A DNA stretch of 15,911 nt from the NCBI GenBank assembly GCA_031278495.1, contig JAITKG010000116.1:1-15911 (forward strand). The letters run 5' to 3'. The notes beneath the pieces were generated by a model. That model searched no databases. It saw only the letters and a program-made list of their open reading frames with translations, and was not told the origin of the DNA. The DNA comes from Prevotellaceae bacterium. GTDB taxonomy: Bacteria; Bacteroidota; Bacteroidia; Bacteroidales; UBA932. Numbering within the stretch: position 1 is the first letter of the stretch; each line of letters starts with the position of its first letter. Positions 6,523 through 15,591 of this stretch are shown here, piece after piece. The translations under genes were made by a program, and so were the position numbers.

Positions 6523-6580
6523 TGCTGCGCGTTTTGCGCCCGCGTTCCGTTGACGGTTTGATCTTAAAATAAAAATTGCG

Positions 6581-6612
6581 TTTGTTTCTTCACACAAGAA
6601 TAATTACCTTTG
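6581..6612 (+). promoter_or_regulatory. Promoter of the glycogen synthase/phosphorylase gene
   Basis: TTTG at 6581-6584 (-33 element) and TACCTTTG at 6605-6612 (-7 element, matching TAnnTTTG) are separated by 20 bp, a normal spacing for the Bacteroidota primary sigma factor. The ATG follows 25 nt after the -7 element, with an A-rich leader before it. Confidence 0.7.
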
Positions 6613-6637
6613 CAACCGTTTTCAAAAACAAATCATA

Positions 6638-9600
6638 ATGAAAGAAAAATTAGACCCCGATTATTTGTTTGAAGTAAGCTGGGAAGTATGCAACAAGGTA
6701 GGCGGTATTTATACCGTCATCTCGACCAAAGCCCTCAATATGGGAAAGGATTTAAAGCACAATCATATTTTGATTGGTCCTGATGTGTGGCGCGATACGG
6801 AAAGCAATCCCGATTTTATTGAAGACGCGCGCCTGCTGAAATCATGGCGGGCAAAAGCGGCGCAGGAAGGACTGCGCATCCGCGTCGGACGGTGGAACAT
6901 TGCCGGTAATCCGGTAACCGTGCTGGTTGATTTCACGACGTTTTTCGAAAATAAGGACAAAATTTTCGCCCGGTTTTGGGAAACCTACAAGCTCGATTCC
7001 ATCAGCGGGCAATGGGATTATGTGGAGCCTGCGCTCTTCGGTTATGCCGCCGGCAAGGTGATTGAAAGCTATACGAATTTCCATATTTCGCCGCGTCACC
7101 GGGCGGTGGCGCAGTTCCACGAATGGATGACCGGCACCGGGTTGTTGTACCTGCGTTCGGCGTTGCCGCAAATCGGGTGCATTTTTACCACGCACGCCAC
7201 CGTGCTGGGGCGGTGCATAGCGGGTAATCATTTTCCGCTGTATGACCAAATGGAAAGTTATAATCCCGACGAAAAAGCGCGGCAATTTAATGTGGTTTCC
7301 AAACAGTCGCTCGAACGGGCGGCGGCGCAGGCAGCCGATTGTTTCACCACCGTGAGCGATATCACGGCGCGGGAGTGCGCCCACTTTTTGGGCAAACCGG
7401 TAGATATTATTACGCCCAACGGGTTTGAAAACAGTTTTACGCCGCGCGAAGAAGATTTCCCTGCCAAACAGGCTGCCGGTCGCAAGAAACTGTGCGAAGC
7501 GGCGGCGGCGCTGCTTAACCGCCCGCTGTCCGACGATGCGCTTTTGGTAGGCATCAGCGGACGGTATGAATACGCCAACAAGGGCATTGACGTGTTTATT
7601 GAAGCGCTGGCGCGGTTAAACGCCAATCCGGAATTGCCGCGCGAAGTGGCGGCGTTCATTATGGTGCCGGCGGGGCATCACGGACCTAATAAGGAAATGC
7701 TGCACAATTTGCAGCACCCTGCACAACGGCAGGATGTATACAATAAGTATGTAACCCATTATTTATCCGAACCGGAAACCGACCCGGCGCTGACACACAT
7801 TGCACGGGCGGGATTGAATAACGACGGCAAGGTGCAGGTGTTTTTCATCCCGTCGTACCTTAACGGCAACGACGGCGTGTTCAACGTGCCTTATTACGAT
7901 TTGCTGGCGGGGCTTGACCTGTCGGTATTCCCGTCGTATTACGAGCCGTGGGGCTATACGCCGCTGGAAAGCCTTGCGTTCAAAGTGCCGACGATAACCA
8001 CGTCGCTTGCCGGCTTCGGCTTGTGGGTCGAAGAAAAATACAAGGAAGCGCATCCGGGTATCGAAGTAATTCAGCGCAACGACGCCAACAGCGATTATGT
8101 GGTGGATTGCATCGCAAAAAAAATTCGCGAATTTGCCGGTTACCCGCCCGGACAGGCGGCGGCGGTTAAGGAAAATGCAAAAGACGTATCGAGCATTGCC
8201 TTGTGGGATAATCATATTAAATACTATAAAAAAGCGGGAACTATCGCTTTGCAGAAAGTGGCGCAGCGCGTGCCCGAATTCCCGGCAGTGCAGGAGGAGC
8301 CAACCTCGTTTATTGAACAGCAGGTTTCCATCAGCCAGCCTAACTGGACGCGCATCATGGTGCACAAACATATTCCCGAAAAACTGACGGCGCTCGAAAC
8401 ACTCTCCAAAAACCTTTGGTGGAGCTGGAATCAGGATGCATGGGAATTGTTTGAGAGCATTGACCCGGTGCAGTGGAAAGCATCGCAATATAACCCGATA
8501 ACGCTGCTTGACCGGATTTCGCTCACCCGCTACAAGGAACTGGAAAAAAATGAATCATTCGTAAAAAAACTGACCGCCGTTTACCGGCATTTTTCCGCCT
8601 ACATGGCAGAAAAAGGAAAGGGCGAAGGCGCGCATATTTCTTATTTCAGCATGGAATACGGGCTGCATGCGTCGCTGAAAATTTATTCCGGCGGGTTGGG
8701 CATTCTGGCGGGCGACTACCTGAAAGAAGCCAGCGACCGCAATGTGAAACTGACCGGCGTCGGGCTGCTGTACCGCTACGGCTATTTCACGCAAAAACTG
8801 TCGGCGGCGGGCGACCAGGTGAATGAATACGACCCGCAGGATTTTATGAAAATTCCCGTTACGCCGGTGTACGACGAGCAGGGGCAATGGAAAACCATTG
8901 CTATTGCATTACCCGGTCGCACGCTGCAAGTCCGCATCTGGCGCGTGGACGTGGGGCGCGTGGAACTCTACCTGCTTGACACGGATTTTGAAGACAACCT
9001 GCCCGAAGACCGCAGCATCACTTACCGCCTCTATGGCGGCGACTGGGAGAACCGCCTGAAACAGGAAATTGTATTAGGCGTGGGAGGCGTGCGCGCTTTG
9101 CGGGCATTGAATATTGCCGACGACGTGTACCACTGCAACGAAGGACATGCCGCCTTTATCGGGCTGGAACGGTTGCGCGAGTACGTGGGGAACGATAACC
9201 TGCTTTTTGCCGAAGCGGTAGAAGTCGTACGCGGCTCGTCGCTGTTCACAACCCATACGCCAGTGCCTGCCGGACATGACGCCTTTTCGGAAAACCTGCT
9301 GCGCACCTACCTGTCGCATTACCCCGACCGGCTGAAAATTTCGTGGGAACAAATGATGGCGTTAGGTAAAATCAACCCCACAGACCCCAACGAAAAATTT
9401 TCGATGAGTTTCCTTGCCGCCAACCTTTCGCAGGAAGTCAACGGCGTAAGCCGGCTGCATGGACAGGTGAGCCGCGAGATTTTGAAACCGCTTTGGCCGG
9501 GTTACCTTCCCGAAGAGTTGCATGTAAGCTACGTAACCAACGGCGTGCATTATGCCACGTGGACCGCGCCCGAATGGAAAACCGTGCAGGGCGAAGTCTT

Positions 9601-10864
9601 CGGCGAGGCGTTCCAAACGCATCACTACGACAAGCAATGCTTCGACGGCATCTACAATGTCGAGGACAAACAGATTCTGGAAATACGCAATACCCTGCGC
9701 AAACGCCTGATTGCACACATTAAGGAAGTGATGAACACTTCGCAGTCATACCTGTCGCCGAAGCAGATAATCATGATGCGCGAAACCCTGCGCGACGATG
9801 TGCTGACTATCGGCTTTGCCCGCCGCTTCGCCACTTACAAACGCGCTCATTTGCTGTTTAGCGATTTGGAAGCCCTACACGCCATTGTCAATAATGAAAA
9901 ACACCCGGTGCAGTTTATTTTTGCCGGAAAGGCGCATCCCGCCGACAAAGCAGGGCAGGATTTAATCAAGCGGATTGTGGAAGTATCCAAAATGCCGCAG
10001 TTTCTCGGCAAAATCGTATTTGTCCCGAACTATGACACGGAGCTGGCAAAACTGATGGTGCAGGGCGTCGATGTATGGATGAATACGCCCACGCGCCCGC
10101 TGGAAGCCTCCGGCACCAGCGGCGAGAAAGCGGTGATGAACGGCGTAATGCACTTTAGCGTGCTCGACGGGTGGTGGGTCGAAGGCTACCAAAAAGGCGC
10201 AGGATGGGCATTGCCGGTTGAAAACGCTTATGAAAACCCGTCGTTTCAAGATGAATTGGACGTCGAAACCATCTATAATATCATTGAAGACGAAATCGCC
10301 CCCGCCTTCTATAACCGCGACGCATCCGGCATTTCCAAAGAATGGATGAACCAGATAAAAAATACCATTGCCATAGTGGCGTCGAACTTCACGACCAACC
10401 GGATGCTGACCGACTATGAAGAAAACTTTTATACCAAACTCAGCCAACGCCGCGCCACATTAGTAAGCGACGACTATGCACTGGCTGCAAAACTGGCGGA
10501 ATGGAAGAAAAAAGTACGGCGCGAATGGAGTCCCATTGAACTGGTGGCTACCGACCATGAACTTTCCAGCCTTATGCCGGCTTTGGGCAGCGCGTCGTCG
10601 ATGAACATTTCGGTATTTATCGGCGAGCTTAACCCCGAAGACGTAGGCGTGGAATTAGTGATTGCCCAACAGGAAAAAAACGACCGCTATAAAATGCTTA
10701 CTACGCTTGAATTTTCGCTGGTTTCCTGTGAAAACAGCATCGCGAAATACCACCTTGATATGGTGCCAGACGTACCCGGCACGTTCTTTATGGCGCGCCG
10801 CATCTATGCCAAAAACCCGGACTTGCCCCACCGGCAGGATTTCCCGCTGGTCAAATGGGTATAA
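6638..10864 (+). CDS. glgP: Glycogen synthase (GT3) fused to alpha-glucan phosphorylase (GT35)
   Basis: A 1408-residue cytoplasmic fusion of two enzymes with opposing directions in glycogen metabolism. Residues 1 to about 560 are a GT3 (eukaryote-type) glycogen synthase: K20-VGGI near the N-terminus, HATVLGR at 186-192, and the E-x7-E pair E436/E444 in EPWGYTPLE. After a short linker, residues from about 576 form an alpha-glucan phosphorylase with the N-terminal DUF3417-type segment (HKHIPEKLTALETLSKNLWWSW). SMEYGLHASL follows around 671-680, then the pyridoxal-phosphate site SGTSGEKAVMNG with lysine K1164. Both active sites look intact. The phosphorylase releases glucose-1-phosphate from the same polymer the synthase extends. 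The frame is continuous, with no internal stop. It is a single-gene unit with its own promoter and no other glycogen genes beside it. Whether the synthase uses UDP- or ADP-glucose cannot be read directly; GT3 members use UDP-glucose. The gene symbol covers only the phosphorylase half. Confidence 0.93.
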   Translation: MKEKLDPDYLFEVSWEVCNKVGGIYTVISTKALNMGKDLKHNHILIGPDVWRDTESNPDFIEDARLLKSWRAKAAQEGLRIRVGRWNIAGNPVTVLVDFTTFFENKDKIFARFWETYKLDSISGQWDYVEPALFGYAAGKVIESYTNFHISPRHRAVAQFHEWMTGTGLLYLRSALPQIGCIFTTHATVLGRCIAGNHFPLYDQMESYNPDEKARQFNVVSKQSLERAAAQAADCFTTVSDITARECAHFLGKPVDIITPNGFENSFTPREEDFPAKQAAGRKKLCEAAAALLNRPLSDDALLVGISGRYEYANKGIDVFIEALARLNANPELPREVAAFIMVPAGHHGPNKEMLHNLQHPAQRQDVYNKYVTHYLSEPETDPALTHIARAGLNNDGKVQVFFIPSYLNGNDGVFNVPYYDLLAGLDLSVFPSYYEPWGYTPLESLAFKVPTITTSLAGFGLWVEEKYKEAHPGIEVIQRNDANSDYVVDCIAKKIREFAGYPPGQAAAVKENAKDVSSIALWDNHIKYYKKAGTIALQKVAQRVPEFPAVQEEPTSFIEQQVSISQPNWTRIMVHKHIPEKLTALETLSKNLWWSWNQDAWELFESIDPVQWKASQYNPITLLDRISLTRYKELEKNESFVKKLTAVYRHFSAYMAEKGKGEGAHISYFSMEYGLHASLKIYSGGLGILAGDYLKEASDRNVKLTGVGLLYRYGYFTQKLSAAGDQVNEYDPQDFMKIPVTPVYDEQGQWKTIAIALPGRTLQVRIWRVDVGRVELYLLDTDFEDNLPEDRSITYRLYGGDWENRLKQEIVLGVGGVRALRALNIADDVYHCNEGHAAFIGLERLREYVGNDNLLFAEAVEVVRGSSLFTTHTPVPAGHDAFSENLLRTYLSHYPDRLKISWEQMMALGKINPTDPNEKFSMSFLAANLSQEVNGVSRLHGQVSREILKPLWPGYLPEELHVSYVTNGVHYATWTAPEWKTVQGEVFGEAFQTHHYDKQCFDGIYNVEDKQILEIRNTLRKRLIAHIKEVMNTSQSYLSPKQIIMMRETLRDDVLTIGFARRFATYKRAHLLFSDLEALHAIVNNEKHPVQFIFAGKAHPADKAGQDLIKRIVEVSKMPQFLGKIVFVPNYDTELAKLMVQGVDVWMNTPTRPLEASGTSGEKAVMNGVMHFSVLDGWWVEGYQKGAGWALPVENAYENPSFQDELDVETIYNIIEDEIAPAFYNRDASGISKEWMNQIKNTIAIVASNFTTNRMLTDYEENFYTKLSQRRATLVSDDYALAAKLAEWKKKVRREWSPIELVATDHELSSLMPALGSASSMNISVFIGELNPEDVGVELVIAQQEKNDRYKMLTTLEFSLVSCENSIAKYHLDMVPDVPGTFFMARRIYAKNPDLPHRQDFPLVKWV

Positions 10865-10867
10865 TAC

Positions 10868-10895
10868 GGTCAATGGGGAACGGTCAACGGGGAAC
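10868..10895. repeat. Short direct repeat after the glycogen gene
   Basis: Two abutting 14-bp copies, GGTCAATGGGGAAC and GGTCAACGGGGAAC, differing at one base. They lie 3 bp after the stop codon, and related GGGGCACGG-like motifs occur in the intergenic region before the gene. Confidence 0.6.
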
Positions 10896-10907
10896 GGAAC
10901 TTCGAAG

Positions 10908-10945
10908 AATTAAGAATTGGCTGGCGTGCCAGCCAATTCTTAATT
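10908..10945. terminator. Perfect 18-bp inverted repeat between convergent genes
   Basis: The arms 10908-10925 and 10928-10945 are perfect reverse complements with only 2 nt between them. The tip is GC-rich (GGCTGGC) and the base A/T-rich, so on either strand the stem ends in a TTAATT-like stretch. Lying between the convergent glycogen gene and the receptor/lipoprotein operon, it is well placed as a bidirectional terminator. A partial further copy (GCCAGCCAATTC) follows at 10955-10966. Confidence 0.55.
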
Positions 10946-11001
10946 TGCGCCGGCGCCAGCCAATTCGCCACATTAAATAATCAGTCCTATTAGCACATTG
11001 T

Positions 11002-12537
11002 TTAATACGCCGTATTTTGCGGGTCGAAGTTAGTCCAGCCGGCGAGCCAGTTGTCGGTGGCGGCGTTGCTCTTGAGCGCGCCGGCGAACCCGTTGCCGGA
11101 AGCGTCAAACCCGGCAGGCACGGTGAACGCGGCATTGATAGCCGCGCTGCCGGCTACAGGCGCATAATTATTCGGGTCAATCGGGCTTGCGGTGGCAAGC
11201 GCATTATTGCCGGCGGCATTCAAGGCATGCCGGTGCGAGAATGATTTTGTTCCGTTGTCGGTAGCCGATGCGTCGGCGCTATATACGTCCGTCCATGTTT
11301 TGTTTTTGTCGCTGCCGAGTACCGGCACGGCGGCGGCGGTATTATCGTAGGTTGCACCGGCGGCGTTGTCGGTATACCCGCCGAAGATGGCGTTTTTAAT
11401 GGCTTGCCGGTTATCGGCTTCCGATTGGGTATTTTTTACGCTCTTGTCGTTTTCAATAACCAATCCTACGGGAAATCCGGTGATAACCGCATTGCTCAAT
11501 GATATCCGGGAATTGCGGCGTATTTGCACGCCTGACTGGAACTGCCCCACCTTCGAGCCGTTGTTGGGGTCGAGCGTTCCGGCGTCGATATATTTCCCTG
11601 CGCCGGCTTCGTTGATAAAACCTGCCGTAAGGGCAGGACCTATTAGTGTTACGTTGCAGAATTTCGCCGAGGTATAAGGCGTTTTATCATCCCCGTCGGC
11701 GTCGTTGTCCGATTCGAAACCGTTGGATAGCGAGGTGTCGGCGATTTTCGGATGGCGTATGCCCAGCAGGAACTGCAGGATGCCGCTGAAGCCGTTATCG
11801 GTATCGAAGTCGTCGTCCCAGCCGTGGTAGGCGATTAAGTGCGTGGCATTGACTGCGCCGCCGAACCATTCAAAGCTGTCGTCATTGGAATACGACACCT
11901 GTACATGGTGGAAGGTCGTGCCGCTGCCCACCGACCCCAGCGTGATGCCGTTAATTTCTTTGTCGGTGAGGAAGGGGTAGCCGGCAAATTCTACGCGGCA
12001 GTAGGTGATTACGCCGGAGTTGTCGGCGTCGTCGTTGCCGCCGTGCCGCGAGCGCGGACCGCCTTCGATTTGCATTTCTGACTGGTTATTTTTTGCTTTC
12101 CCGCAAATAATAATCCCGCCCCAGTCGCCCGGTTTCCGTTGCCCGGCGGGTTTGTCGGATGTGAAGACCACCGGCTGTGCCGCCGTGCCTTCGATGTAGA
12201 TTTTTGCGCCGCGTTCAATAATCAGCGACGAGCCTTTCACATTGGCGTCTTCGCTTTTTCCTTTCAGCAGCGTGCCTGCCGGGATTTTCAGTGAAGAGCC
12301 CTCCGCGATATATACCCATCCGCGGATTACATACACATGAGAAGCGTCCAGCACATAATTGCCCTGGGGCGCTTCAAATTCTTTGTCGCCATTCCCGATG
12401 TAACGGATATTGTTTTCCACATACACCAGCCCGTCTTCATTGGCGGGGTTTACCGGTTCGTTGCCGTCGTTTTTATTGCAAGCGGCAAAACAGAGGGCTG
12501 CGAGAGCCGTCAGGATTAAACATTTTTTCATAATCAT
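11002..12537 (-). CDS. Beta-helix surface lipoprotein paired with TonB-dependent receptor
   Basis: A 511-residue exported lipoprotein. Residues 1-19 are a lipoprotein signal (MKKCLILTALAALCFAA), and C20 is the lipidation site. A second ATG at codon 3 is an equally likely start. After C20 comes NKNDGNE, a short polar and partly acidic stretch that could act as a surface-export signal. From about residue 70 there are repeated short strands of the beta-helix type (SSLKIPAGTLLKGK, SSLIIERGAKIYIEGT, VVFTS). These are followed by a DWGGI motif and aspartate-rich turns (GWDDDFDTDNG, SDNDADGDD) that may bind calcium. The protein ends in WLAGWTNFDP. It starts 15 bp after the receptor gene, so the two are co-transcribed. 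It is probably the surface partner that captures the ligand, in a role comparable to SusD but with an unrelated fold. The ligand is unknown. Confidence 0.8.
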   Translation of the reverse strand: MIMKKCLILTALAALCFAACNKNDGNEPVNPANEDGLVYVENNIRYIGNGDKEFEAPQGNYVLDASHVYVIRGWVYIAEGSSLKIPAGTLLKGKSEDANVKGSSLIIERGAKIYIEGTAAQPVVFTSDKPAGQRKPGDWGGIIICGKAKNNQSEMQIEGGPRSRHGGNDDADNSGVITYCRVEFAGYPFLTDKEINGITLGSVGSGTTFHHVQVSYSNDDSFEWFGGAVNATHLIAYHGWDDDFDTDNGFSGILQFLLGIRHPKIADTSLSNGFESDNDADGDDKTPYTSAKFCNVTLIGPALTAGFINEAGAGKYIDAGTLDPNNGSKVGQFQSGVQIRRNSRISLSNAVITGFPVGLVIENDKSVKNTQSEADNRQAIKNAIFGGYTDNAAGATYDNTAAAVPVLGSDKNKTWTDVYSADASATDNGTKSFSHRHALNAAGNNALATASPIDPNNYAPVAGSAAINAAFTVPAGFDASGNGFAGALKSNAATDNWLAGWTNFDPQNTAY

Positions 12538-12552
12538 TTTTTTTATTTGGTA

Positions 12553-15372
12553 TTAAAATGTAACGGATAAAGCGAGCAGGAAATGCCGTCCGGGACGGAA
12601 CGAGCGGGTGGCTTGCCTGCGTTCCTGTACTGTGCCGGCGGCGTCCGTGAATTTCGGGTATTGCACCCATTCGACCGGTTCTGCAAAGATGTCCCTCACT
12701 GCGCCCCGCAGTTCGAACGCCTTTCCCAAACGTACGGCAAAGGTGCAATCAACAAGGTTCCGCGACCGTTCGTATAAATCGGGAATATCATTATTTATAC
12801 TGTCGCCGCCGGTGCGCCCCAGCCCGATGATGCGTTCCCCGATGCGGTTGTAGAACAGCCCGGCATTCAACAGCCCGTTGGGCAGGCGGTAAAATATGCC
12901 GGCGTTGATGATGTAGGGCGACTGTCCCTGCATGGGGCGGTCGTGGTTGCGGCTGTTGTCTTCAAAATGTACGCTGCTGCCGACGAGCGTAACGTTGAGC
13001 GTAGCTGTCCAGCCGGCCAGTCCTGCGTCGTCGAGCGATTTCCGCGCGTCTATTTCGACGCCGAAATTATTTGCGTGAAGGGCATTGCCATAGGAATACT
13101 GGATGGCTCCGCCGGCTTCGAAAAAGGTTAATTCAATGGGGTTCCGGAAGTGTTTGAAGAATACCGCAAGGCTCACGACGTCTTCTTCCGAAGGATACCA
13201 TTCGTAGCGCAGGTCGAGGTTATGGATGGTCGCCTGCTTCAGATCAGGATTACCGGAAAAGAGGCTGAACAGGTCAAAATCGTAGTAGGTCGATGCGGTG
13301 AGTTCCCGCAGTTCCTGCCGGTTTACGCTGACGCCGTATGCCAGCCGCAGCAGCGACCGGCGGGTGAGGGAACAGGAGGCGTTGAGCGACGGGAAAAAGT
13401 TATTGTACGGGTAATTGTCTTCCCGTTTCTTATCGGTGGCTATCTGGGTATAGGCTGTCATGCGGGTGGCGCAATGTTCAAAGCGCAAACCCATGTAAAG
13501 GTGGAAATGGCGGATGGGCAGGTTCACGGCGGCATAAGCGGCAAGCAGCCGGTTGGCGGCGTCGTAGTTGTCGGTGTTGTCCGTTTCATCGCGTATGTAT
13601 ATTTTGTCGGGCGCGCCTCCATATTCCGGCGACATCAGGAGTCCGGTGGGCAGCGTTTCAAACCCGGCGGGCAGGGTATTTCCCGACAGGTTCCATGTAT
13701 AAGAAAAGTTCCGTGTCCGGTATGACCGCACCGTGTAAGCGCCATATACGCCGGTTTTCAGTTCGAGGGGCTGCCCGTCCCATGCGTTGATTTTGCGGGT
13801 ATAATTCACCGCGCCCGAAAAAACCGATTCGTCCAGCGCGGTGAAGTAGCGCGAAATCTCGCTCCGGTCAACGGCATATTCATATACGCCGTTCGACGGG
13901 TCTTTCTGCCGTTCGACGATGCGGCGGTCGGGCTGGTAGCGGTTCGAATAGGCGTAGCCGAGATTCCAGTCAAGGTCGTTCTTCCCGTCATCGAAAAGAT
14001 GCGCCCCCGACAGCTGCCCGCTGTAGGCGGTGCGGCTTTGGTAGGCATATTCTTCCTGCTGCTGCTCGTAATATCCGCTGACGTTCCGCCATCCTTCACG
14101 CCATGTATACCGGCTACGCCCCAGTTGGTTGAACAGGTTGCGGAATTCATAGCGGTGCACCGCGCCGCGCTTGCTTTTTGGGAGGAGCAGGAAATTCGCC
14201 ATGCCCCCCCATTTCACGTCAGTGGTATACAGTTGGTCGGTATATTTGAAGCGGTATACCGGCTCGTCAGTGGCGGCGCTGTAAACCCCGAACTGCGCAT
14301 TGTCCATATTGCGGACGGTTTTATCGGCATAGCTGTAATTCAGCGCCAGCGCCAGCCCTGTTTCCGCGCGTTCGCCCCGGCGGCTCCGGTTGAGCGACAG
14401 GTTCAGACGCTGGTCGGGCAAGGGCGCAACGGTTTTTACCGTCCAGTCATTATTAAACCCGGTTTGGGTTATGCGGTTAATTTCCGCAAGGTTGGCAGAA
14501 AGGTCGTTGCTCATGCGCGACGGTACGTTTTTCAGTTGCCGCGCGCCATTGTCGAAGCCCATCCAGTCGCTTCCGCCGCCGCCGGTACGCTTGAAATCCC
14601 GGAAATGCGTTTCCGAATGGATACCCGAACCATAACCCGCCTGTATACTGTTATCGCCGACAACCGATTTGGTACGGATAAGCACAAAGCCGCCGGCATA
14701 ATCCGCCGGATATTCGGCAGCGGGCGTTTTTACAATCATCATCTGTTCGATTTGCGTACCGGGAATCATATCAAACGAAAAGGCGCGCGCATCAGCTTCC
14801 GCGCTGGGCAACGCCATGCCGTTTATCCAGGCATTATTGTACCGCTGCGCCAACCCGCGTATAACCACAAAGCGGTCGCCGATAACCGAGATACCCGGAA
14901 TCCGCTTGACCACCTCAGCCGCGTCGCGGTCTTGCGTCCGGGCAATCGCCTGCGACGAAATACCGCTCATCACCACCGACGCCGCCTTCATCGCCGACAA
15001 TACGGATAAATCCGAATGGCGCCGGCGTACGGCGGTAACGGTAATTTCATCAAGGCGCACATCGTCCGCCGACATTTCGGCATTCACCTCTACCGTTTCC
15101 CTGCTCCGCACCGCCACATTTTCAACAGGCAAGGATTGATAGGATATATACGAGAACACAACGGTATAAATGCCTTTGGGCAGTTGCAGCGAATATTTTC
15201 CATCAAGGTCGGCGGCTACGCCCGTGCCCGCCACGAACACGGTTGCGCCCGGCAGCGGTTCGCCCGTTTGCCGGTCAATAACCGTACCTTTTACAGTACC
15301 CGTCTGCGCCAGCAGGATGGAAAAAGAAAAGAATGTAACAGGAAATAATAAAATACGCCGGTAAGTAATCAT
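12553..15372 (-). CDS. TonB-dependent outer-membrane receptor
   Basis: A 939-residue outer-membrane transporter driven by TonB. Residues 1-23 form a signal peptide ending in LLAQ. Residues from about 26 to 100 are the carboxypeptidase-D-regulatory-like domain (GTVKGTVIDRQTGEPLPGATV) typical of Bacteroidota receptors. A TonB-box-like DEITVTA lies at 108-114. The plug domain (about 120-235) contains RTQDRDAAEVVKRIPGISV, FVVIRGLAQRYNN and the GGFVLIRTK end. The remainder is a 22-strand-type beta barrel rich in aromatic and charged residues, ending in a terminal phenylalanine (LALSVTF) as required for barrel assembly. It is the first gene of a two-gene operon with the beta-helix lipoprotein. There is no SusD homologue, so it is not a classical SusCD polysaccharide system. 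The substrate is unknown. Confidence 0.93.
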   Translation of the reverse strand: MITYRRILLFPVTFFSFSILLAQTGTVKGTVIDRQTGEPLPGATVFVAGTGVAADLDGKYSLQLPKGIYTVVFSYISYQSLPVENVAVRSRETVEVNAEMSADDVRLDEITVTAVRRRHSDLSVLSAMKAASVVMSGISSQAIARTQDRDAAEVVKRIPGISVIGDRFVVIRGLAQRYNNAWINGMALPSAEADARAFSFDMIPGTQIEQMMIVKTPAAEYPADYAGGFVLIRTKSVVGDNSIQAGYGSGIHSETHFRDFKRTGGGGSDWMGFDNGARQLKNVPSRMSNDLSANLAEINRITQTGFNNDWTVKTVAPLPDQRLNLSLNRSRRGERAETGLALALNYSYADKTVRNMDNAQFGVYSAATDEPVYRFKYTDQLYTTDVKWGGMANFLLLPKSKRGAVHRYEFRNLFNQLGRSRYTWREGWRNVSGYYEQQQEEYAYQSRTAYSGQLSGAHLFDDGKNDLDWNLGYAYSNRYQPDRRIVERQKDPSNGVYEYAVDRSEISRYFTALDESVFSGAVNYTRKINAWDGQPLELKTGVYGAYTVRSYRTRNFSYTWNLSGNTLPAGFETLPTGLLMSPEYGGAPDKIYIRDETDNTDNYDAANRLLAAYAAVNLPIRHFHLYMGLRFEHCATRMTAYTQIATDKKREDNYPYNNFFPSLNASCSLTRRSLLRLAYGVSVNRQELRELTASTYYDFDLFSLFSGNPDLKQATIHNLDLRYEWYPSEEDVVSLAVFFKHFRNPIELTFFEAGGAIQYSYGNALHANNFGVEIDARKSLDDAGLAGWTATLNVTLVGSSVHFEDNSRNHDRPMQGQSPYIINAGIFYRLPNGLLNAGLFYNRIGERIIGLGRTGGDSINNDIPDLYERSRNLVDCTFAVRLGKAFELRGAVRDIFAEPVEWVQYPKFTDAAGTVQERRQATRSFRPGRHFLLALSVTF

Positions 15373-15383
15373 ATATATATGGT

Positions 15384-15424
15384 GTAAACAAATTCCGGAT
15401 GCAAAGTAAGCGCATCCTGTTTAC
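15384..15424. promoter_or_regulatory. Nested inverted repeat upstream of the receptor operon
   Basis: Outer arms GTAAACA (15384-15390) and TGTTTAC (15418-15424) enclose inner arms GGATGC (15397-15402) and GCATCC (15412-15417). The structure ends 11 bp before the receptor ATG. Its centre, on the minus strand, contains TTACTTTG (15402-15409), one base from a TAnnTTTG promoter element. It could be an operator over the promoter or a hairpin in the transcript leader. Confidence 0.5.
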
Positions 15425-15464
15425 GAATGAATGTATATTTTATTACAATTATGTTTAATGTGGC

Positions 15465-15572
15465 TGATTAGGGGATTAAGCGATTAAGCGATTAGGTGAT
15501 TAAGGGATTAAGAGGCTGGCGCCACTGCCGCTGCCGCTAATCACCTGACTTAATTCCCTAATCCCATAATCG
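15465..15572. repeat. GATTARG octamer array with inverted counterpart
   Basis: Six contiguous octamers of the form NGATTARG run from 15465 to 15512. A 23-bp GC-rich centre (GGCTGGCGCC...) follows, and then about four to five decayed octamers in the opposite orientation (15536-15572, for example CCTAATCC and CTTAATTC). The whole forms an imperfect long inverted repeat. Confidence 0.8.
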
Positions 15573-15591
15573 CCTGCGGGAGCTTCCCGAA

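Noticed and set aside
6341..6597. Small frames giving SERSVAESRN-like peptides
   Set aside because: These are translations of the dispersed intergenic repeat and occur in several frames on both strands, an annotation artefact typical of this element.
7763..8488. 241-codon minus-strand frame inside the glycogen gene
   Set aside because: It is a shadow of the conserved synthase and linker coding region, with no start signal or recognisable domain.
13999..15009. 336-codon open frame on the plus strand opposite the receptor gene
   Set aside because: It is antisense to a clearly coding TonB receptor. Long antisense frames are expected in GC-rich coding DNA.
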